The notes under the pieces were generated by a model that saw only the letters and a list, made by a program, of their open reading frames with translations, ran no database searches and was not told the DNA's origin. This document shows, piece after piece, positions 26,800 through 35,428 of a DNA stretch of 64,000 bases. The position numbers and the translations under genes are program-made. Source of the DNA: Sciscionella sediminilitoris (GTDB lineage: Bacteria > Actinomycetota > Actinomycetes > Mycobacteriales > Pseudonocardiaceae). Each line of letters opens with the position of its first letter. Positions within the stretch are counted from its first letter, which is position 1. Where the stretch lies: NCBI RefSeq assembly GCF_000737195.2, contig NZ_JALM01000010.1, positions 1 through 64,000 on the forward strand, read 5' to 3'.

Positions 26800-27984
26800 T
26801 CAGTGTCCGAGCCCGGACCGCAGCTCGGTGATCCGGTCGAGTGCCGCGGCGTTGTCGGCGCCGTCGAGTTCGCCGCTCGCGAGGCCGTTCCTGAGCGCGG
26901 TGGCCACCTGTTCGCCCTGCGCCACGCTGCGCCCCGAGGCGAGGATCAGGTCCTCCCCCGCCTGCGCGGCGAGCAGTCCGCGCCGGCCCGAGTCGCCGAA
27001 CTGGCGCAGCGCCTTGGCTTCGAGGGCGTCGGTGATGGTGACGCCGCCGAAGCCGAGCCGTTCGCGCAGTTCCTTGCGCACCACGGCCGGGGACAGTCCG
27101 GCCGGGCGTTTCGGGTCGAGTGCCGGATAGATCGCCCAGGAGGACATGATCATCCGGACCCCGGATTTGATCAGGCTCGGATAGGGCGCCTCGTCCACCG
27201 AGCGCAGGGTCTCCAGCGGAACGTCGAGGGTGACGGGCTCTTCGTCGGTGTTGGCCGTGGCGGTGGCGGATCCGAGGCCGGGGAAGTGTTTGGCGGTGGC
27301 TGCGACCCCGCCCGCCTGCTGGGCCTCGGCGAAAGCTCCGGCGTCCGCGGCCACGGCGCGCGGGTCACGGGAGTAGGAACGTTCGGTGCGGTCGGCGAAG
27401 TCCCCGGGTTTGCGGTACACGTCGAGTACCGGTGCCGCGTTGGCGTTCATGCCGACACCGGCGAGGTTCTGCGCGGCCTCGGTGCCGGAGCGGCGGGCCG
27501 CGGCGACCGGGTCGGCGGCGGCGCCGTCCTCCTTCGCCGAGGACTCGGGTGCGCCAGGCAACCGGCGGATCTGGCCGCCTTCCTGATCGGTAAGCAGCAG
27601 CAGCGGCTGTTTCACCGGGCTCTGCGCGTTGGCGGCGTTGAGCTTGTCGATGGCGGCGGCCAGCTGGGCGCGGCTGGGAATGTTCTCCTTGAAGAAGATG
27701 ACCCCGGCGACCTCGCCCGCTTTGACGTGCGCGAGCAGGCTGGCGGGCACCGTCTTGCCCGGGTACGAGTAGATGACCCGCTGTCCCGCCTGCTGCGCGG
27801 GGGTGAGTCGCTGTTCCTGGCTCGCCTGGGTCGCGGTGTCCGGCGGCGCCGAGGAGCTGGCCGGGGCGGGGCTGGAGCTGGGCGTGCCGCTGGGGGCACC
27901 GGCTTGCGGCGTTCCGCCCGAGCAGCCGGTGGCGCACAGCGCGAGCACGCCCGCCGTCGCGACTACGGCCCTTCTTCCCAGCAT
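26800..27984 (-). CDS. Glycoside hydrolase family 3 lipoprotein (NagZ-like)
   Basis: Secreted, lipid-anchored beta-N-acetylhexosaminidase-like protein of 394 aa. A signal peptide with lipobox LCATGC (Cys about 20) is followed by a Ser/Pro/Ala linker and a GH3 domain. Diagnostic segments are LLLLTDQEGGQIRRLPG (substrate-binding Asp), TAKHFPGLGSA (the KHFPG motif of NagZ) and GVTITDALEAKAL with the nucleophile Asp. ATG 27984 is chosen for the signal peptide and the upstream GAGGGTGAGGGG. Probable role in muropeptide trimming at the cell surface. Confidence 0.88.
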   Translation of the reverse strand: MLGRRAVVATAGVLALCATGCSGGTPQAGAPSGTPSSSPAPASSSAPPDTATQASQEQRLTPAQQAGQRVIYSYPGKTVPASLLAHVKAGEVAGVIFFKENIPSRAQLAAAIDKLNAANAQSPVKQPLLLLTDQEGGQIRRLPGAPESSAKEDGAAADPVAAARRSGTEAAQNLAGVGMNANAAPVLDVYRKPGDFADRTERSYSRDPRAVAADAGAFAEAQQAGGVAATAKHFPGLGSATATANTDEEPVTLDVPLETLRSVDEAPYPSLIKSGVRMIMSSWAIYPALDPKRPAGLSPAVVRKELRERLGFGGVTITDALEAKALRQFGDSGRRGLLAAQAGEDLILASGRSVAQGEQVATALRNGLASGELDGADNAAALDRITELRSGLGH

Positions 27985-28109
27985 CGATGACCCCTCACCC
28001 TCGTCGACGTTTCGCCAAGTGTGACACGGGGTGCAGGCAAGGTGACCGAGACAAGCCGGGACCCCGCCATTCGAACACCGGCTCAACCCGGTCGCCGGTC
28101 GGCATCCAA

Positions 28110-28128
28110 CCGGACCACGCAGGTCCGG
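28110..28128. terminator. Hairpin in the tRNA-Val downstream region
   Basis: CCGGACC-ACGCA-GGTCCGG, a perfect 7-bp stem with a 5-nt loop, in the 145-bp gap between the GH3 lipoprotein gene and tRNA-Val. It could end the tRNA transcript or act in the lipoprotein leader. Confidence 0.3.
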
Positions 28129-28192
28129 CAGGAGCTCGCGCCGTAGGGGGTCCGGGGATTCGATCCCCGGGTAGATACGGCGGGCACCGGGA

Positions 28193-28211
28193 GCGACTCC
28201 GCAGGAGTCGC
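28193..28211 (-). terminator. Terminator hairpin downstream of tRNA-Val
   Basis: GCGACTCC-GCA-GGAGTCGC, an 8-bp perfect stem with a 3-nt loop, 20 nt past the 3' end of the minus-strand tRNA-Val gene. Confidence 0.55.
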
Positions 28212-28231
28212 GAACAGCATGACCCGCCTCG

Positions 28232-28303
28232 TGGGCGCGGTAGGGATCGAACCTACGACCGCTCGGGTGTAAACCGAGTGCTCTCCCGCTGAGCTACGCG
28301 CCC
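28232..28303 (-). tRNA. tRNA-Val (anticodon TAC)
   Basis: Cloverleaf on the minus strand: acceptor GGGCGCG pairs with CGCGCCC, D-arm GCTCAGCGGGAGAGC, anticodon stem CTCGG/CCGAG with loop TTTACAC (anticodon TAC), T-arm GTAGGTTCGATCCCTAC, discriminator A. CCA is not encoded. Confidence 0.95.
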
Positions 28304-28307
28304 TGAT

Positions 28308-28335
28308 GCCCGCGAGTCCGTCCGGACTCGCGGGC
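28308..28335 (-). terminator. Strong terminator hairpin of ahpE
   Basis: GCCCGCGAGTCCG and CGGACTCGCGGGC form a 13-bp perfect stem around TC. It lies 15 nt past the ahpE stop and just before tRNA-Val, so it separates the two minus-strand transcripts. Confidence 0.7.
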
Positions 28336-28349
28336 AACGGTGGACAAGC

Positions 28350-28808
28350 CTACAGTGCGGCGATGGCCTTCTTCCACGCCTCCTGGTCGCGGGCCTCGCC
28401 GGGCTCGTTGACCTCGGCGAAGCGCACGACTCCCTCGGTGTCGATGAGGAAGGTGCCCCGGTTGGCCATGCCGGCGGCCTCGTTGAACACGCCGAACGCC
28501 TTCGCCACCTCGCCGTGCGGCCAGAAGTCCGAGAGCAGCGGGAAGGTGTAGCCCTCCTGCGCGGACCAGACCTTGAGGCTGAAGGTGGTGTCCACGGAGA
28601 TGCCGATGATCTCGACCTTGTCGTTGGAGAAGGTGTCGATGGAGTCGCGGACGCCGCAGAGTTCGCCGGTGCAGATACCGGAGAACGCGAACGGGTAGAA
28701 CACCACGAGCACGTTCTTCCTACCGCGGTAATCGGCGAGCGAGACCGGCTGCCGGTTGTAGTCGTTGAGCGTGAAATCCGGTGCCTTGGCGCCGACTTCG
28801 ATGGCCAT
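28350..28808 (-). CDS. ahpE: Peroxiredoxin (AhpE type)
   Basis: Thiol peroxidase of 152 aa reducing peroxides and peroxynitrite. The peroxidatic Cys is in PFAFSGICTGEL (about 45) with a second Cys five residues later, as in actinobacterial AhpE, a one-cysteine enzyme functionally. ATG 28808 follows GGAAAG. It lies next to DUF3052 and aceE, the same order as I recall in mycobacteria. Confidence 0.93.
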   Translation of the reverse strand: MAIEVGAKAPDFTLNDYNRQPVSLADYRGRKNVLVVFYPFAFSGICTGELCGVRDSIDTFSNDKVEIIGISVDTTFSLKVWSAQEGYTFPLLSDFWPHGEVAKAFGVFNEAAGMANRGTFLIDTEGVVRFAEVNEPGEARDQEAWKKAIAAL

Positions 28809-28869
28809 GGTGGGGCTTTCCTTCCTGCCGTGAGTCCTACGTTCGCAGCCTACCGACCGCGCCCGCGAC

Positions 28870-29322
28870 TCAGCGGTTCCCCTTCGCGGCCTTCGGCAGG
28901 GCCAGGCGGGTGCCCGACCAGTCGGAGCCGATGCTGATGTTCGAGGTCTGGGCCAGCCCCGCGGTCGGGACCGACTCCGCGATGTCCGCGGGTTCGACGT
29001 GCCCGTCCCTCCCGGTCTTGGGGGTGAGCAGCCAGATGCACCCGTGTTCGGCGAGCGGCGTGGTCGCGTCGACCAGCGCATCCACCAGGTCGCCGTCGTC
29101 CTCGCGCCACCACAGCAGCACGACGTCTACGACTTCATCGGCGTCCTCGTCGAGCATCTCCGCGCCGGAGACCTCCTCGACGGCCTCGCGCACCACCTCA
29201 TCGGCATCCTCGTCCCAGCCGAACTCCTGAACGACCATGCCTTGCTCGATACCGAGCGTTTCGGCGACCCCGGACTTGCCGGCGTCTCCAGCGGCGACCA
29301 CTGTGTTCTCCTCCACTTCCAT
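28870..29322 (-). CDS. DUF3052 family protein
   Basis: Very acidic cytosolic protein of 150 aa. [35 protein letters not shown] and [15 protein letters not shown] are the conserved blocks of the actinobacterial DUF3052 family. Function unknown. It is divergent from aceE with a 277-bp leader between; conserved proximity to aceE suggests, but does not prove, a role in central metabolism. Confidence 0.88.
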   Translation of the reverse strand: MEVEENTVVAAGDAGKSGVAETLGIEQGMVVQEFGWDEDADEVVREAVEEVSGAEMLDEDADEVVDVVLLWWREDDGDLVDALVDATTPLAEHGCIWLLTPKTGRDGHVEPADIAESVPTAGLAQTSNISIGSDWSGTRLALPKAAKGNR

Positions 29323-29413
29323 CCGTCTCGTTTCACCGACACCCGCTGCCGTTTTGGGTGCTAACGCCGCGAGTAGACTCGAAGCGCCACCGGCCGGACG
29401 CGGTTGTCCGGTA

Positions 29414-29431
29414 TCGGCCGTTCACGGCCGA
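29414..29431 (+). other. Hairpin 1 in the aceE leader
   Basis: TCGGCCG-TTCA-CGGCCGA, a perfect 7-bp stem with a 4-nt loop, about 170 bp before the aceE start. It could be a leader structure or an operator palindrome. Confidence 0.4.
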
Positions 29432-29499
29432 TTGAGGACAGCGAACACTGACAGCACCCACCTGCGCAACCGCTTCCGGGGAACGACACGCCGTAGTTC

Positions 29500-29514
29500 G
29501 GGGGTTCGTCCCCC
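29500..29514 (+). other. Hairpin 2 in the aceE leader
   Basis: GGGGG-TTCGT-CCCCC, about 85 bp before the aceE start. Confidence 0.35.
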
Positions 29515-29599
29515 ATTCCGGCATGCCGCAGGCGGTCGCTCGTCCGTCGAGCACACGATGACGCATAGTCACACAACAGCGATATGGCAAGGAGATCCC

Positions 29600-32356
29600 T
29601 TGACTTCACAGGGTGGAGAGCGCGTCCGGGTCATCCGTGACGGGGTCGCGGCGTACCTGCCGGACATCGACCCGGAGGAAACCGGCGAATGGCTGGATTC
29701 CTTCGACGGGATGATGGCGAACGCGGGCAAACAGCGCGCGCGCTACCTCATGCTGCGGATGCTGGAGCGGGCTCGTGAGGAAGGCGTCGGCATCCCCGCG
29801 CTGACCACCACCGATTACGTGAACTCCATCCCCACCGAGCGGGAGCCGTGGTTCCCCGGTGACGAGGAGGCCGAGCGTCGTTACCGTGCGTGGATCCGGT
29901 GGAACGCGGCGATGACCGTGCACCGTGCGCAGCGTCCCGGGGTGGGTGTCGGCGGGCACATCTCCACCTACGCGTCCTCGGCGAGCCTCTACGAGGTCGG
30001 GTTCAACCACTTCTTCCGCGGTAAGGATCACCCGAGCGGCGGGGACCAGGTCTACGTGCAGGGGCACGCCTCCCCGGGTGTGTACGCCCGCGCCTTCCTC
30101 GAGGGCCGGCTCTCCGCCGAGCAGCTGGACGGGTTCCGTCAGGAGTACTCGCACGCCGGAGCGGGCGGCGGCCTGCCGTCCTACCCGCACCCGAGGCTGA
30201 TGCAGGACTTCTGGGAGTTCCCCACGGTGTCCATGGGGCTCGGCCCGATGAACGCGATCTACCAGGCACGATTCAACCGCTACCTGCACGACCGGGGCAT
30301 CAAGGACACCAGCGATTCACGGGTGTGGGCCTTCCTCGGCGACGGCGAGATGGACGAGGCGGAGTCGCGCGGTCTGGTGCACGTCGCCGCCAACGAGGGC
30401 CTGGACAACCTGACCTTCGTGATCAACTGCAACTTGCAGCGCCTGGACGGGCCGGTACGCGGGAACGGGAAGATCATCCAGGAGCTGGAGGGCTTCTTCC
30501 ACGGCGCAGGCTGGAACGTCATCAAGGTGATCTGGGGCCGCGAGTGGGACTCGCTGCTGCACGCCGACAAGGACGGCGCGCTGGTCAATCTGATGAATGT
30601 CACCCCGGACGGGGACTACCAGACCTACAAGGCCAATGACGGCGCCTACGTGCGCGAGCATTTCTTCGGCCGGGATCCGCGTACCAAGGAACTGGTCAAC
30701 GACATGTCCGACGCCGAGGTGTGGAACCTCAAGCGCGGCGGGCACGATTACCGCAAGGTGTACGCCGCCTACAAGGCCGCGACCGAGCACCACGGGCAGC
30801 CGACGGTCATCCTGGCCAAGACCATCAAGGGGTACGGCCTCGGCCCGCACTTCGCCGGGCGCAACGCCACCCACCAGATGAAGAAGATGACCCTGGACGA
30901 CCTCAAGCTCTTCCGGGACGAGCTGCGCATCCCGATCTCGGACGCCGACCTGGAGCGGGACCCCTATCTCCCGCCGTACTACCACCCCGGAAACGAGGAC
31001 CCCGCGATCCAGTACCTGCTGGAGCGCCGCCGCCAGCTCGGCGGTTTCGTCCCGCACCGCACGGAGAAGGCGAAGCCGCTCGTGCTGCCCGGCGACAAGG
31101 TCTACGACGTGATCCGCAAGGGCTCGGGCAAGCAGGAAGTGGCCACCACGATGGCCTTCGTGCGGCTCGTGCGCGATCTGGCCAAGGACAAGGAACTCGG
31201 CCCGCGCATCGTGCCGATCATCCCGGACGAGGCGCGCACCTTCGGGATGGACTCGATGTTCCCGACCCAGCAGATCTACAACCCGCACGGGCAGACCTAC
31301 ACCTCCGTGGACGCGGACCTGATGCTGTCCTACAAGGAGTCCACGCACGGGCAGATCCTGCACGAGGGCATCAACGAGGCCGGGTCCACCGCCTCGTTCA
31401 CCGCGGTCGGCACCTCGTACGCCACCCACGGCGAGCCGATGATCCCGATCTACATCTTCTACTCGATGTTCGGGTTCCAGCGCTCCGGTGACGGGCTCTG
31501 GGCCGCCGCCGACCAGATGGCGCGCGGTTTCGTGCTCGGCGCGACCGCCGGGCGCACCACGCTGACCGGTGAGGGCCTGCAGCACGCGGACGGGCACTCG
31601 CTGCTGCTCGCCGCGACCAACCCGGCCGTCGTCGCCTACGACCCGTCGTGGTCCTTCGAGATCGCGCACATCGTCAAGGACGGCCTGCGCCGGATGTACG
31701 GCGAGAACGCCGAGCACGTGTACTACTACCTGACCGTCTACAACGAGCCGTACGTGCAGGCCCCGGAACCAGAGAACCTGGACGTGGACGGGCTGCTCAA
31801 GGGCCTGTACCGGTACCAGCTCGCTCCGGAGGGCGTCACCGGCCCGCGCGCGCAGATCCTGGTCTCCGGGGTGCTCATGCCCGAGGCGCTGCGGGCCCAG
31901 CAGCTGCTCGCCGAGCAGTGGGGGGTCGCCGCGGACGTGTGGTCGGCCACCTCCTGGGCGCAGCTGCGCCGGGACGCGGAGGAGATCGACCGGCAGAACC
32001 TGTTGCACCCCGAGGAGGAGGCGGGCACCCCGCACGTCACCTCGGCGCTCTCCGAGGCGGCCGGTCCGGTCGTCGCGGTCTCCGATTGGATGCGCGCGGT
32101 TCCGGACCTGATCCGCCCGTGGGTGCCGACCGACATGCTCACCCTCGGCGCGGACGGTTTCGGGTTCTCCGACACCAGGCCCGCGGCACGGCGGCACTTC
32201 CTCATCGACGCCGAATCGGTGGTCGCCGGGGTGCTCACGATGCTGGCCCGGCGCGGCGAGGTCGAGCAGGCGAAAGTCATCGAGGCGACCCGCAAGTACC
32301 AGCTCGAGGATGTGCAGGCCGCCGGTCCGCAGACCAGCGACTCGGGTGCCGCCTGA
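29600..32356 (+). CDS. aceE: Pyruvate dehydrogenase E1 component, homodimeric type
   Basis: TPP-dependent E1 that decarboxylates pyruvate and acetylates the E2 lipoyl domains. It is 918 aa, single-chain AceE type. The TPP/Mg motif starts at [14 protein letters not shown] and ends at VINCN. Other family landmarks are [36 protein letters not shown] and [24 protein letters not shown] at 29600 is preferred over ATG 29558 because AAGGAG lies 5 bp before it. It works with sucB and lpdA at 13.7-16.9 kb. The long leader with two hairpins suggests regulated expression. Confidence 0.94.
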   Translation: MTSQGGERVRVIRDGVAAYLPDIDPEETGEWLDSFDGMMANAGKQRARYLMLRMLERAREEGVGIPALTTTDYVNSIPTEREPWFPGDEEAERRYRAWIRWNAAMTVHRAQRPGVGVGGHISTYASSASLYEVGFNHFFRGKDHPSGGDQVYVQGHASPGVYARAFLEGRLSAEQLDGFRQEYSHAGAGGGLPSYPHPRLMQDFWEFPTVSMGLGPMNAIYQARFNRYLHDRGIKDTSDSRVWAFLGDGEMDEAESRGLVHVAANEGLDNLTFVINCNLQRLDGPVRGNGKIIQELEGFFHGAGWNVIKVIWGREWDSLLHADKDGALVNLMNVTPDGDYQTYKANDGAYVREHFFGRDPRTKELVNDMSDAEVWNLKRGGHDYRKVYAAYKAATEHHGQPTVILAKTIKGYGLGPHFAGRNATHQMKKMTLDDLKLFRDELRIPISDADLERDPYLPPYYHPGNEDPAIQYLLERRRQLGGFVPHRTEKAKPLVLPGDKVYDVIRKGSGKQEVATTMAFVRLVRDLAKDKELGPRIVPIIPDEARTFGMDSMFPTQQIYNPHGQTYTSVDADLMLSYKESTHGQILHEGINEAGSTASFTAVGTSYATHGEPMIPIYIFYSMFGFQRSGDGLWAAADQMARGFVLGATAGRTTLTGEGLQHADGHSLLLAATNPAVVAYDPSWSFEIAHIVKDGLRRMYGENAEHVYYYLTVYNEPYVQAPEPENLDVDGLLKGLYRYQLAPEGVTGPRAQILVSGVLMPEALRAQQLLAEQWGVAADVWSATSWAQLRRDAEEIDRQNLLHPEEEAGTPHVTSALSEAAGPVVAVSDWMRAVPDLIRPWVPTDMLTLGADGFGFSDTRPAARRHFLIDAESVVAGVLTMLARRGEVEQAKVIEATRKYQLEDVQAAGPQTSDSGAA

Positions 32357-32387
32357 GCGAACACCAGCACCGCACGGGGCGCCTGCG

Positions 32388-33332
32388 CTACGGAATCCAG
32401 AACTCCGCGAAATGATCGGGAAACCACCGCTGGTACCGCTCGGTGAGCGCGGTCAGTTCGCTTCCCTCGACCGGACCGGCCCCGGATGCGAGCCCGTGCA
32501 TCCGGCGCATGAGCACGAGCAGGTGCAGATGCCAGGCGGCCATGAAGGCGAACGCCGCCGGGCGCGAGCGGGCATCGACCAGGTGATCGAGCCGGATCCA
32601 GGCCCCGTAGCCGGGTGTCTCGTGCAGTTCCCAGCGCACCGAACCGGCCGGACCGCGGTCGTGCCCGGCCTCGAACTCCAGCACCCGTCCCTCGACGAGT
32701 TCGGTGACCGTCCCGGCGCGGAACGGGAACCCGGCGGCGTTCGCGGTCGGGGCGACGCCGTCGTGCAGCACCGACCAGACGTACTCCCTGGACAGGCCGA
32801 GCAGATCGCGGTCGAACCGGATCAGCTCCCCGGCCAGGGTCAGGTGCGGGGTGCCGCGATGCTGGGCGAACCCGCTCGTCATGGCGAGCGCCCGGGACAC
32901 CGGCAACCGGGGACGGCGCGGGCTGCCGCCCTCGAGCAAGGTGGCCAGCCTGCCGTAGCAGGCTTCCCAGGCAGCGGCGCACCGGGCGGCGGCCAGTCCG
33001 TTGCGCCACGGTTCCGCGCCGTGGAAGACGTGGTGCAGCCCGAGTTCGCGGGCGCGTGGATCGAGGCGGATGCGCACCTCGTCGGAACCGAGGCGCATCG
33101 CGTACTCGCCGCCGTTGGCGGGAACCGGCGGGCTCGGTTCGGCGGGTTCCGCGGGATCGGAGGAGACCGGGAGCCGGAGCCAGCGAGCACGCAGCCGCTC
33201 CTCGGTGATCGCGCGCTCGAGCGCGGCGGGGCTGTGCCCCGCGAACCGCCCTTCGACGCCGACCGCGTAACCACCGAGCTGTTCGTCGTGCCGGAAGCAC
33301 ACCCGGCTTCGCGGCCTGTGCCTACCTCGCAT
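32388..33332 (-). CDS. Double SRPBCC-like protein A
   Basis: Protein of 314 aa that I assign to the SRPBCC (AHSA1/START-like) fold by pattern. The first half holds RHDEQLGGYAVGVEGRF...ARW and ends in a helix PWRNGLAAARCAAAWEACYG. The second half repeats it: LIRFDRDLLGLSREYVWSVL, then SVRWELHETPGYGAWIRLDH and a final AWHLHLLVLMRRM helix. It is a paralogue of the next gene, and the second half parallels that of the SRPBCC protein at 36974. Ligand and role are unknown. It is convergent with aceE; it may be co-transcribed with its paralogue (gap 80 bp). Confidence 0.7.
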   Translation of the reverse strand: MRGRHRPRSRVCFRHDEQLGGYAVGVEGRFAGHSPAALERAITEERLRARWLRLPVSSDPAEPAEPSPPVPANGGEYAMRLGSDEVRIRLDPRARELGLHHVFHGAEPWRNGLAAARCAAAWEACYGRLATLLEGGSPRRPRLPVSRALAMTSGFAQHRGTPHLTLAGELIRFDRDLLGLSREYVWSVLHDGVAPTANAAGFPFRAGTVTELVEGRVLEFEAGHDRGPAGSVRWELHETPGYGAWIRLDHLVDARSRPAAFAFMAAWHLHLLVLMRRMHGLASGAGPVEGSELTALTERYQRWFPDHFAEFWIP

Positions 33333-33412
33333 GCGCACGCATGGTAGCGCCGCGTGAATGAGATTCACCACACCCGATTCCGGTGGCTCACCCCGCCCGG
33401 GCCGGATCCGGC

Positions 33413-34402
33413 TCAGTAGTCGTCGAAATCGTCGATGTCCTCGGGATCGGCGAACACATCGGGGTACTTGTCGACGAGGTGCTCGGCGAGCATCTCGATC
33501 GTGTACTCGTCGTTCGGGTCGAGGGTGCCCAGCGACAAGCCGTGTGCCCTGCGCAGCAGCGCCTCGATGTGCAACTGCCAGGAGGCGAGGAACATGTACA
33601 GCTCGCTCACCGCGTCCTCGGCGACCAGGTGATCCATCCGCAGCCACCGTCCGTACTGCGGGTCCTCGTGCAGCTCCCAGCGCACCGAACCGGCGGGGAC
33701 GCCGTGCCGCACGTCGAACTCGAGCACCGATCCGGGGGTGGCCTCGGTGACCCCGGCCGCGGTGATCCCGCACGCCAGGGCCGCCTCGGTCGGGGCACCG
33801 TCCGCGTACAGCATCGCCCACAGCCGCCGCGGATCGAGGCCGAGCAGATCGCGATCGAAGCGCAGCAGGTCCCCGTCGACGGTCAGCCGGGGCGCACCCG
33901 AGTCCTGGCTCATCCACTTGGTGGCGTCCATCGCCCTGGCGACCGCGAGCGAGCTCGCCCGCGGCGCACCACCGGCGAGCACCGTGCGCAGCCTGCCGAA
34001 GCAGGTTTCCCATCCGGCGGCGCACCGGCCCGCGGCGAGCCCGGCGTTCCACGGTTCCCGCCCGCCGAAGACCTGGTCCACCCGCAGCAGCCCGTGCGCG
34101 AACCGCAGCCGGACCTCGTCGGCCCCGAAATCCATGCGGTAGGCCCACTGGGTGTCCTCGATCGGCACGGGTTCCGGATCGCCGAGCGTGATCGAGTCCG
34201 GGGTCGCAGGCGGGGAAAGCCACCGCGCGCGGCACGCCGGGTCGGTAAGGGCCTGCTCGATCGCCTCCGCGGAGTCCTCGACCGGCCGTGCCACCGAGAG
34301 TACGTAGCCCCCGAGATCCGTATCGTGCCGGAACCACCTCCGGACACCCTGTCCACGCTTTCGCGGTGTTCGTCGCACGCCCCGAAGTCTAGTCCACACC
34401 AA
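33413..34402 (-). CDS. Double SRPBCC-like protein B (paralogue of A)
   Basis: Protein of 329 aa collinear with protein A: FRHDTDLGGYVLSVARP near the start, PWNAGLAAGRCAAGWETCFG closing domain 1, LLRFDRDLLGLDPRRLWAML opening domain 2, then GSVRWELHEDPQYGRWLRMDH and SWQLHIEALLRR. It ends in an acidic FADPEDIDDFDDY tail absent from A. The basic N-terminus (RLRGVRRTPRKRGQGVRR) may mean the true start is internal. Tandem duplication is evident. Fold assignment is by pattern; function unknown. Confidence 0.7.
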   Translation of the reverse strand: MVWTRLRGVRRTPRKRGQGVRRWFRHDTDLGGYVLSVARPVEDSAEAIEQALTDPACRARWLSPPATPDSITLGDPEPVPIEDTQWAYRMDFGADEVRLRFAHGLLRVDQVFGGREPWNAGLAAGRCAAGWETCFGRLRTVLAGGAPRASSLAVARAMDATKWMSQDSGAPRLTVDGDLLRFDRDLLGLDPRRLWAMLYADGAPTEAALACGITAAGVTEATPGSVLEFDVRHGVPAGSVRWELHEDPQYGRWLRMDHLVAEDAVSELYMFLASWQLHIEALLRRAHGLSLGTLDPNDEYTIEMLAEHLVDKYPDVFADPEDIDDFDDY

Positions 34403-34451
34403 GGGGCGGCATCGGACGCTTCGGTGGAAAATTCGAGCGGAGAACCCTGCC

Positions 34452-35084
34452 TCAGACCGCGACGGCCTCCCGGGCCGCGAGCACCTGCCTGCGGCTGCGC
34501 ACCCACTTCAGCCAGCCGTAGATCACCAGCGCGGCGAACGCGATGTACACGATGGCCGAGAAGTAGAGCCCGGTGGCCAGCTGCAGCGGAACCCCGATCG
34601 CGTCCACGATCAGCCACAGCAGCCAGAACTCGATCATCCGCAGCCCCTGCGCGAGGTAGGCGACCGCGGTTCCGACGAGGATCGCCGCGTCCGGCCACGG
34701 TGCCCAGGAGGCGTCCAGCGCGTCGAGTAGCAGTGCGGTGCCGATGGTGCCGAGCACGAGCAGTGCGGCGAGCAGCCCGCGCTGTTTCCAGGTGGCCACG
34801 CGCACCACGACGCCGTGCACCGGATCGCGACGCCGCAACCAGGCGATGAGCCCGTACACGGCGATCACGAACACGATCACCTGGCGGATCGCGAGCCCGC
34901 CGAGATCGGCGGAGAGATAGACGGAGAACAGCAGCACACAGGCGAGAATCTGCACCGGCCAGGTCAGCATCATCCGCCGCTGGGCGAGGAACACCACGGC
35001 GAGCGCGGCGAGTTGCCCGATCAGCTCGGCGTAGGAGACCCGCTCCCCGAACGCCTGGAAACCGTACTGCGCGATGGCCGACAC
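34452..35084 (-). CDS. ribM: Riboflavin transporter RibM (PnuC family)
   Basis: Membrane protein of 210 aa with about seven hydrophobic segments and the PnuC-family signature IEFWLLWLIVDAIG near residue 145. On sequence alone it could be a nicotinamide-riboside transporter, but an FMN riboswitch sits directly upstream on the same strand, which is the arrangement of RibM/PnuX riboflavin importers of Corynebacterium and Streptomyces. GTG 35084 is chosen because AAGGAG precedes it. Expected to import riboflavin when FMN is low. Confidence 0.88.
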   Translation of the reverse strand: MSAIAQYGFQAFGERVSYAELIGQLAALAVVFLAQRRMMLTWPVQILACVLLFSVYLSADLGGLAIRQVIVFVIAVYGLIAWLRRRDPVHGVVVRVATWKQRGLLAALLVLGTIGTALLLDALDASWAPWPDAAILVGTAVAYLAQGLRMIEFWLLWLIVDAIGVPLQLATGLYFSAIVYIAFAALVIYGWLKWVRSRRQVLAAREAVAV

Positions 35085-35162
35085 GTCGTTCTCCTTCCCG
35101 GTGTACCGGGAAGCAGCACGACGACAGCGGGTGCGCACACCGCACCCACCTGGGGTCGCCTG

Positions 35163-35305
35163 CGTTCCTCCCATCCGGACTTTCACCGTCGGCTCCGGAA
35201 TCACACCGGATCGGCCGGCCGGCACCTGCTCGCCGACCGGTTCGCGGGCTTCGGGTTGGTCATCCCGTCACCGCCGGTTCGGATTTTCACCGAGCCCCGG
35301 AACAC
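35163..35305 (-). ncRNA. FMN riboswitch (RFN element)
   Basis: Read on the minus strand, the conserved RFN blocks appear in order: GGTGAAAATCCGAACCGGCGG, then AACCCGAAGCCCGCGA, a variable arm, GATCCGGTGTGATTCCGGAG, then GCCGACGGTGAAAGTCCGG and ATGGGAGGAACG. Edges are approximate. It ends about 75 nt before the ribM start, so FMN probably shuts off translation or transcription of ribM. Confidence 0.93.
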
Positions 35306-35428
35306 ACGCTCGGCAAACATCATGCACCAGCGCGGGTATTCCTGGTCCCGCCGAACGCGGCGCATGCTGTGTGCCGTACCACAGACCGCGCGCGCGAACC
35401 TCCGGCACAGCCGTGCGAGGCTTGGCAC

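Noticed and set aside
28151-28171. Degenerate tRNA with T-arm-like hairpin
   Set aside because: First T-loop base is A, and no D-arm, anticodon arm or acceptor stem can be drawn around it, so it is not called as a tRNA.
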